From: Bacteroidales bacterium UBA3810
Lineage (GTDB): Bacteria; Bacteroidota; Bacteroidia; Bacteroidales; Paludibacteraceae
Direction of reading: 5' to 3'
Assembly (NCBI GenBank): GCA_002368645.1
Contig: DFEE01000034.1
Location: 71,725 to 91,065 of the forward strand
DNA: 19,341 nucleotides
The translations under genes were made by a program, and so were the position numbers. A model generated the notes under the pieces. It had not been told where the DNA came from. It was given only the letters and a program-made list of their open reading frames with translations, and ran no database searches. This document shows, in pieces, positions 14,535-19,341 of this stretch; the stretch's first letter is position 1; every line of letters begins with the position of its first letter.

Positions 14535-16353
14535 TGCCGTTTTACGTATATTAGAACCGCACGGAACCTTCCACCCCTTTGTTATTCCCTTTGTGGCGGG
14601 GATGATTTTCGTGCTGACATGGTGCTTCGTCGGAATATTTAAGATTTTCTTCGAACTCCCTGCTGAGGACCGCAAGCGTTTCTTGCTCTCTCTCATCAAC
14701 CCTAAGATATTGCTCAAGAACATCAAGGATATTTTCCTTGACTGCTTGATTCATGTCAAACTCTGGCGACGCAACAAGATGCTGGGCTTTATGCACAGTT
14801 CCATTGCCTTCGGCTGGTTTATGCTTATCCTTTTGGGACATATAGAGGTATTCCTCTTCATTCCCCATCGGGCGCATCTGTTCTATTACCCCATTTTCTA
14901 CAACTACTTTGTCGCTGTTCAAAATGAGACCATCGGCGGCTCGCTCCTGATGTTCCTCTCCGATGCCTTCCTGCTCCTTATATTAATAGGTATCGGTTTA
15001 GCGATGTATAAGCGCATTTACTCCCGACTCTTTGGCATGCGCCGGACATCAAGACCGTCCCTTATGAATAACATCGGACTATATGCCTTATGGGCTATCT
15101 TCCCCTTGAGACTCATGGCGGAGACCTTTACGGCGCATATCTGCGGCGGCTCGTTCTTGACTAAACCCTTTAACTGGCTTATTGTTCAGATTGTCGGCAA
15201 GAACCTTGTTGACTTCCAGATGTTACCTACGTGGTGGGCGTACTCGATTGCCCTCGGTGTATTCATGTTCGTGCTGCCCTTCTCGCGATATATGCACATC
15301 CCTGCCGAGATGTTACTCATACCCATGCGCAATGCCGGTATCCGTATCCGCTCGGCACGAAAGGGATTTGCGCGACTTGAGGTCTTGTCATGCCCTAACT
15401 GTGGCGTTTGTATTGATGCCTGCCCCATGACCGCTTCAAAAGCCAACGTCCCATATTGCACCGTCTACTTGACTCGCCAACTCCGACGCCGTAATGAAAA
15501 GAAAATTGAAGAGATTGCCGATAAGTGCCTGATGTGCGATAAATGTTCTTCTGTTTGTCAGGTCGGTGTCGAAGGACCCGAACTAAGACGGCTTGAACGC
15601 GAATCACGCTCCTATGCGCTTACCCCGCAATATGCCTCTCTCGCTGCTATCCCTGTTACATCCGGACGCATCGCCTACTACGCCGGCTGTATGACCCAAC
15701 TCACACCCGCTATCCCAAGAGCCGTCATGTCCGTCTTACATAAAGCCGGTCAGGAAGCAACTTGGCTTGACCAAGAAGGAGGACTATGCTGCGGAAGACC
15801 GCTCTTCCTCGCTGGACGTACAAAGGAGGCGGAAGAACTCGTCCGTAAAAACACCGAACTCATCAAAGCTTCCGGTGCAACCATCCTGCTTGTATCTTGC
15901 CCAATCTGCTATAAGATGTTTACCGAGAAATACGACTTGGGCGATATACAAGTGGTGCACTATATTGACTATTTCAATAGCCTTATCGCGGCGGGTAAAC
16001 TGGACTTCGAGAAATCCGATATCACCTATGTCTATCATGACCCCTGTGAATTGGGACGAGGAGTCGGCAAATATGAGGAACCGCGCTTGCTCTTAGGACG
16101 AATAGCCGGTATTGCCGAGGCGAAAAAGAACCGCAGTGAATCCGTCTGCTGTGGCGGCTCACTCGGCTCTCTTACTCTCGATTTCCATCAGCGCGAACTG
16201 ATTACCAAAAATTCCCTCAATAACCTCTACGACTCCAAAGCGGATGCTATCGCTACGGCTTGCCCGCTCTGCAAAACAACCTTTGCACGCTATGCCGACC
16301 GACCCGTCCGTGACCTCGCCGAGATTCTTGATGAAGTGACTAAACAAAAATAA
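14527..16353 (+). CDS. HdrE-HdrD-type fusion: cytochrome-b-like membrane anchor, [4Fe-4S] pair and two CCG domains
   Basis: A 608-residue protein. Residues 1-265 hold five predicted membrane helices (about 17-40, 86-112, 138-160, 181-203, 237-258) with histidines such as H90, H105, H204 and H257 that could bind haem b, as in NarI/DsrM/HdrE. Then come C289-C292-C295-C299 and C334-C337-C340-C344 ferredoxin clusters. Two complete CCG modules follow: C388-x32-C421C422-x35-C458xxC461 and C507-x33-C541C542-x36-C579xxC582, as in HdrD/DsrK/GlpC. The start at 14527 gives a natural N-terminus and overlaps the preceding stop by 8 nt; a start at 14452 would sit inside the ferredoxin gene. It probably exchanges electrons with menaquinone while the CCG sites face the cytosol. 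Confidence 0.88.
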   Translation: MNDAVLRILEPHGTFHPFVIPFVAGMIFVLTWCFVGIFKIFFELPAEDRKRFLLSLINPKILLKNIKDIFLDCLIHVKLWRRNKMLGFMHSSIAFGWFMLILLGHIEVFLFIPHRAHLFYYPIFYNYFVAVQNETIGGSLLMFLSDAFLLLILIGIGLAMYKRIYSRLFGMRRTSRPSLMNNIGLYALWAIFPLRLMAETFTAHICGGSFLTKPFNWLIVQIVGKNLVDFQMLPTWWAYSIALGVFMFVLPFSRYMHIPAEMLLIPMRNAGIRIRSARKGFARLEVLSCPNCGVCIDACPMTASKANVPYCTVYLTRQLRRRNEKKIEEIADKCLMCDKCSSVCQVGVEGPELRRLERESRSYALTPQYASLAAIPVTSGRIAYYAGCMTQLTPAIPRAVMSVLHKAGQEATWLDQEGGLCCGRPLFLAGRTKEAEELVRKNTELIKASGATILLVSCPICYKMFTEKYDLGDIQVVHYIDYFNSLIAAGKLDFEKSDITYVYHDPCELGRGVGKYEEPRLLLGRIAGIAEAKKNRSESVCCGGSLGSLTLDFHQRELITKNSLNNLYDSKADAIATACPLCKTTFARYADRPVRDLAEILDEVTKQK

Positions 16354-16358
16354 CCTAT

Positions 16359-17660
16359 ATGAAAACATTACCTTTTCTCTTTGAACCTACCCGCTACAAA
16401 CTCCTGAATGTAGCGGACAACCACCGTTTTGACGACAAAGGTTGGACTCTCTCTGACCCGGCGGCTAAAGAGCCCTCACTCATTCGTGCTATATATGCCG
16501 AGAAACGGTTCACACCGCGCGAGGACTTGGACGGCATCTACCGATATGCCAATTGGATGCCCATCCGCAGAGTCTTGAGACACTCTTGCGCTCCCGTGAC
16601 CTATAAGTCCGAAAAATTGGCTAAGTTCTTAGGCCTCAATAACCTCTATATCACCTTTAGCGGCTGGAACCCCCGCTTAGGGGCTAAAATGCGAACCTGC
16701 TCCTTCAAGGAGACTGAAGCTTTTTCCGTCCTTGCCCGTATGGATAAAAAGGAAGACCGCGTTCTCATTGTGCAATCTGCCGGCAACACTGCACGCGCCT
16801 TTGCACAGGTCTGCTCCGATAACAAGATTCCTATCGTTATCTGCATTCCTGAGGACAACCTCCATGACCTCTGGTTCCATAAACCACTCCATAAATGTGT
16901 CAAGGTGATTGCTGCCCCACATGGCTGCGACTACTATGATGCCATTGCTTTAGGTGAAAAACTCGCTCGTGACCCGCACTTCTTCTTGGAAGGCGGTGCC
17001 AAGAACGTAGCGCGCCGCGATGGGATGGGCACGACTATTCTTTCTTTTGCAGAAAAAACAGGACGTATACCCGATGCTTATTTCCAAGCCGTTGGATCCG
17101 GTACAGGTGCTATCGCTGCTTACGAAAATGCCGAGCGGCTTGAGAAAGACGGACGCTTCGGCCATAACGCTATGCGCGTCTATGTCTCGCAAAATAAGCC
17201 TTTTACACTGATGTATGAATCGTGGAAAGCGCATAGCCGGGCACTGGTGGACCTTGACCCCGATGAGGGACGCAAACAAGCGGAAATCATTCTCGCCAAA
17301 GTGCTCTCTAACCGCAAACCGCCTTACAGCCTTGCCGGTGGACTATTCGATATCCTGGAGAAAAGCCGGGGAGACTTCTATGTTGCCTCCAATGACGAAG
17401 TTATGTACTGGTCTCTACAGTTCCGTAATTTGGAAGGCTATGACATCTTGCCCGCACCGGCGGTCGCACTCGCTTCACTTGCACAAGCTATCCATGCGGG
17501 AGATGTTAAACCGGACGAGTATATCATGCTCAATATAACCGGCGGCGGACTCTTTGCGGCCCAATCCAAAGGCTATGTCTTCAAAGAGGCAGACCTCGTG
17601 CTCTCACCTGACCTCCCCGCAGAGGACATTATCGCCCAAGTCAAAAACCTCTGGGATTAA
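16359..17660 (+). CDS. Cysteate-synthase-like PLP enzyme (archaeal type; threonine synthase relative)
   Basis: A 433-residue fold type II PLP enzyme. The PLP lysine is K117 in SFKETEAF, the substrate-binding loop is SAGNTARAF (S140-N143), and the PLP-phosphate loop is GSGTG at 246-250. Threonine synthases usually show FKD at the lysine; FKETEA with SGWNPRLGAK just before it fits, from memory, the cysteate synthase family first found in Methanosarcina, which makes L-cysteate from O-phosphoserine and sulfite. Archaeal-type homologues have been reported in Bacteroidota as possible sulfonolipid enzymes. It follows the Hdr fusion gene by 5 nt, so it is probably cotranscribed. A database would often call it threonine synthase; I regard that as less likely, but the activity is not proven. 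Confidence 0.8.
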   Translation: MKTLPFLFEPTRYKLLNVADNHRFDDKGWTLSDPAAKEPSLIRAIYAEKRFTPREDLDGIYRYANWMPIRRVLRHSCAPVTYKSEKLAKFLGLNNLYITFSGWNPRLGAKMRTCSFKETEAFSVLARMDKKEDRVLIVQSAGNTARAFAQVCSDNKIPIVICIPEDNLHDLWFHKPLHKCVKVIAAPHGCDYYDAIALGEKLARDPHFFLEGGAKNVARRDGMGTTILSFAEKTGRIPDAYFQAVGSGTGAIAAYENAERLEKDGRFGHNAMRVYVSQNKPFTLMYESWKAHSRALVDLDPDEGRKQAEIILAKVLSNRKPPYSLAGGLFDILEKSRGDFYVASNDEVMYWSLQFRNLEGYDILPAPAVALASLAQAIHAGDVKPDEYIMLNITGGGLFAAQSKGYVFKEADLVLSPDLPAEDIIAQVKNLWD

Positions 17661-17691
17661 CTCAAAATGCCCTTGACCGATTAGGGTTTAA

Positions 17692-17778
17692 CCCCCTGTC
17701 AGCCCCCTGTCAGCCCTCTGTCAGCCCTCTGTCAGCCCTCTGTCAGCCCTCTGATAACCCGCTGTTGCCCCCTGTCAG
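17692..17778. repeat. 11-bp tandem array A (CCCTCTGTCAG-type)
   Basis: About eight copies of an 11-bp unit: CCCCCTGTCAG twice, CCCTCTGTCAG three times, then degenerate CCCTCTGATAA and CCCGCTGTTG (10 bp), and a final CCCCCTGTCAG. It lies in the 240-bp gap between the cysteate-synthase-like gene and the HD gene. No reading frame in it looks coding. Confidence 0.9.
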
Positions 17779-17788
17779 TACCCTAAGA

Positions 17789-17854
17789 ACTACCAGAGCA
17801 CTACCAGAGCATTACCAGAGCATTACTGGAGCATTACCGGAGCATTACTGGAGC
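17789..17854. repeat. 11-bp tandem array B (ATTACCAGAGC-type)
   Basis: Six exact 11-bp units: ACTACCAGAGC twice, ATTACCAGAGC, ATTACTGGAGC, ATTACCGGAGC and ATTACTGGAGC. It begins 10 bp after array A and has the same period with a different sequence. Its CAGAG core is complementary to the CTCTG core of array A, so a transcript could fold the two arrays together. Confidence 0.9.
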
Positions 17855-17900
17855 ACTCCTATACATCTCCGTATCTTTCAGCAGTTTAGAACTAAAGATT

Positions 17901-19154
17901 ATGCCCAATAAGAAGAAAATTATCAACGACCCCGTATTTGGATTTCTCAATATCCCGTCGGATTTGGTATATGATGTGCTGCAACACCCTTATATGCAGC
18001 GCCTTAGTCGTATCAAACAGTTAGGACTCTCCTATCTCGTGTACCCGGGTGCTGTACACACGCGCTTTGGGCATTCGCTTGGCGCCATGCACCTTATGAA
18101 AGAAGGGATAGCTTCGCTACGATTGAAGGGCGTTTCTATCTCCGAGGCGGAGGAAACAGGAGCGGAGATTGCTATTCTTCTGCACGATATCGGGCATGGA
18201 CCCTTTAGTCATGTCTTGGAGCATACCCTCGTGGATGGGATCACCCACGAGGATATCTCCCTCATGATGATGGAGCAAATAAACCGTGACCTCTCCGACA
18301 TCGCTACACTGGGCTTATGGGAAGCTGGACCCCTCGATATGGCGATTGCTATCTTCAAGGACCAATACCACCGCAGGTTCTTGCACCAACTCATCTCCTC
18401 ACAGTTGGACGTGGACCGCATGGACTACCTCTGCCGCGACTCCTTCTATACCGGAGTCCAAGAGGGTAGAGTGGCTTCAGAGAGACTGCTCAAAATGCTC
18501 AATGTTGTTGAAGACCGACTCGTTGTGGAATATAAGGGTATTTATTCTGTGGAGAAGTTCCTTGTGGCGCGTAGGCTCATGTATTGGCAGGTCTATCTGC
18601 ATAAAACATCCGTCGCGGCAGAGCAACTGCTCATCGCCACCCTCTCACGGGCAAAAGAACTGGCGGAAAAGGGCGTGCCTCTTTTCTGCTCACCCGCCTT
18701 GCATTACTTCTTATATAATAAGGTGTCTAAAAAAGACTTTTGGCTCGGCTCGGAAGCGATGAAAAACTATGCCCTTTTGGACGATAGTGATGTATACTCG
18801 GCTATCAAAGCGTGGATTTCTTGTGATGATAAGGTCTTGAGGCTCTTGAGCGAAGCGCTTATTAACCGCCAACTCTTCCGTGGACGGCTCCTAACCGAAC
18901 CGCTGTCTGACCATGATAAGAAGGTCTTAACGGACTATTATGTCACCCATTGCGGCATTAAACCCGAAGAAGCGCACTACTTCTTCTCCGAACATGTCTC
19001 CACCAACTCGACTTATTCGGAGAAGGATGGCGGTATCTTGATTTTATATGGAGACGGTACGGTAAGGGACATTGCTTCCGCTTCGGAAATCCTTGACCTC
19101 ACCGCCCTTACCCGCAAACCCAAGAAACTCTACCTCTTCCAATTCCGCGCATAA
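17901..19154 (+). CDS. HD-domain phosphohydrolase (SAMHD1/dGTPase-like)
   Basis: A 417-residue protein of the HD superfamily, closest to SAMHD1-like and dGTP triphosphohydrolase-like enzymes. Metal ligands: H53 (in HTRFGHS, with H58), H95-D96 (LLHDIGHGPFSH, with H99), and the distal aspartate in LDVDRMDYL (D170/D172). The C-terminal half (about 220-417) is helical, of unknown role. The likely substrate is a deoxynucleotide triphosphate or another nucleotide; this is family knowledge, not visible in the sequence. The start ATG is the first after the repeat-bearing gap; a weak -7-like TATCTTTC (17872-17879) lies 21 nt upstream without a clear -33 box. In many Bacteroidota a homologue precedes the lipid A genes (lpxD and following), which would lie beyond the window. 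Confidence 0.88.
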   Translation: MPNKKKIINDPVFGFLNIPSDLVYDVLQHPYMQRLSRIKQLGLSYLVYPGAVHTRFGHSLGAMHLMKEGIASLRLKGVSISEAEETGAEIAILLHDIGHGPFSHVLEHTLVDGITHEDISLMMMEQINRDLSDIATLGLWEAGPLDMAIAIFKDQYHRRFLHQLISSQLDVDRMDYLCRDSFYTGVQEGRVASERLLKMLNVVEDRLVVEYKGIYSVEKFLVARRLMYWQVYLHKTSVAAEQLLIATLSRAKELAEKGVPLFCSPALHYFLYNKVSKKDFWLGSEAMKNYALLDDSDVYSAIKAWISCDDKVLRLLSEALINRQLFRGRLLTEPLSDHDKKVLTDYYVTHCGIKPEEAHYFFSEHVSTNSTYSEKDGGILILYGDGTVRDIASASEILDLTALTRKPKKLYLFQFRA

Positions 19155-19184
19155 CCGTCATTAGTAGTTATTGGCAGGACGGTT
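19153..19184 (+). terminator. Possible weak terminator hairpin after the HD gene
   Basis: An inverted repeat, AACCGTC (19153-19159) and GACGGTT (19178-19184), gives a 7-bp stem around an 18-nt loop directly at the stop codon. It is followed by CCATAGTTTCTT rather than a clean T-run. The remaining gap to the window end is A/T-rich and holds a promoter. Confidence 0.35.
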
Positions 19185-19310
19185 CCATAGTTTCTTACGA
19201 GAAAACCACCAATTATTACAACAACGAGTAGCCTAAAATACCTAAAATCGGAGAAAATGTAGTCTAAAAGTAGCAAAAATGCGAAAAATGACAAAAAAAT
19301 GCAAAATAAT

Positions 19311-19341
19311 TTTGCCATATCAAAAATTTGTTGTACTTTTG
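19311..19341 (+). promoter_or_regulatory. Bacteroidota-type promoter for a gene beyond the window
   Basis: TTTG (19311-19314), exactly 19 nt of spacer and TACTTTTG (19334-19341) match the consensus perfectly. The driven gene starts outside the window. The site shows that the next gene is transcribed separately from the HD gene. Confidence 0.8.

Noticed and set aside
16359..17660. Annotation as plain threonine synthase (thrC)
   Set aside because: The PLP lysine context SFKETEA and the upstream SGWNPRLGAK block do not look like threonine synthase; the cysteate synthase family fits better. Activity remains unproven, so no gene symbol was given.
17670..17694. Terminator hairpin after the cysteate-synthase-like gene (CCCT...AGGG and GGGTTTAACCC)
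   Set aside because: Stems are only 4-5 bp, one has a one-base loop, and no T-tract follows.
17692..17854. CRISPR array
   Set aside because: Units are 11 bp and directly adjacent with no unique spacers, and no cas genes are present.
19130..19318. 62-residue hydrophobic minus-strand open frame at the right end
   Set aside because: Its apparent membrane segments come from A/T-rich intergenic DNA; it covers part of the downstream promoter, overlaps the HD gene end, and has no promoter of its own.

Overview
The window is chromosomal DNA from a member of the Bacteroidota, most likely Bacteroidales. Four promoter-like sites match the phylum's unusual TTTG-N19/20-TAnnTTTG signal. Start codons follow A/T-rich leaders rather than Shine-Dalgarno boxes. 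The gene content (M13 lipoprotein peptidase, eukaryote-type branching enzyme, SPT-like acyltransferase) also fits. I see no mobile element, rRNA, tRNA or CRISPR array, and no gene-free stretch longer than 300 bases.

Layout. (1) 1-1002: a promoter and a CPBP-family intramembrane protease. (2) 935-3213, minus strand: an M13 zinc metallopeptidase lipoprotein, translationally coupled to a small Cys-rich membrane protein whose 3' end runs 68 bp antisense into the CPBP gene. (3) 3214-3315: a compact divergent region whose two promoters interlock. (4) 3316-17660: thirteen tightly packed plus-strand genes, probably one long transcription unit. It begins with sugar and housekeeping genes (YhcH-like protein, glgB, nagB, cysS) and continues with a two-domain VOC protein, an alpha-oxoamine synthase, a short-chain dehydrogenase, five heterodisulfide-reductase-like (Hdr) genes and a cysteate-synthase-like PLP enzyme. 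(5) 17661-17900: an intergenic gap holding two different 11-bp tandem arrays. (6) 17901-19154: an HD-domain phosphohydrolase. (7) 19155-19341: a perfect promoter at the window edge for a gene lying outside.

The most interesting unit is 8135-17660. The last gene is not an ordinary threonine synthase: its lysine motif SFKETEA and overall pattern fit the archaeal-type cysteate synthases (O-phosphoserine + sulfite to cysteate). The alpha-oxoamine synthase and the dehydrogenase would then be the next two steps of sulfonolipid (capnine) synthesis: condensation of cysteate with a fatty acyl thioester, then reduction of the 3-keto group. Between them lie five Hdr-like genes in the order C-B-A-C-(E/D fusion). 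This order resembles the sHdr sulfur-oxidising systems (C1-B1-A-hyp-C2-B2), which release sulfite in the cytoplasm, but the last subunit here carries a fused five-helix cytochrome-b-like membrane anchor. The hypothesis is that a membrane-bound Hdr complex supplies sulfite, or handles electrons, for sulfonolipid synthesis. The family assignments are well supported by motifs. The pathway link is inferred from gene order and needs biochemical or comparative tests.
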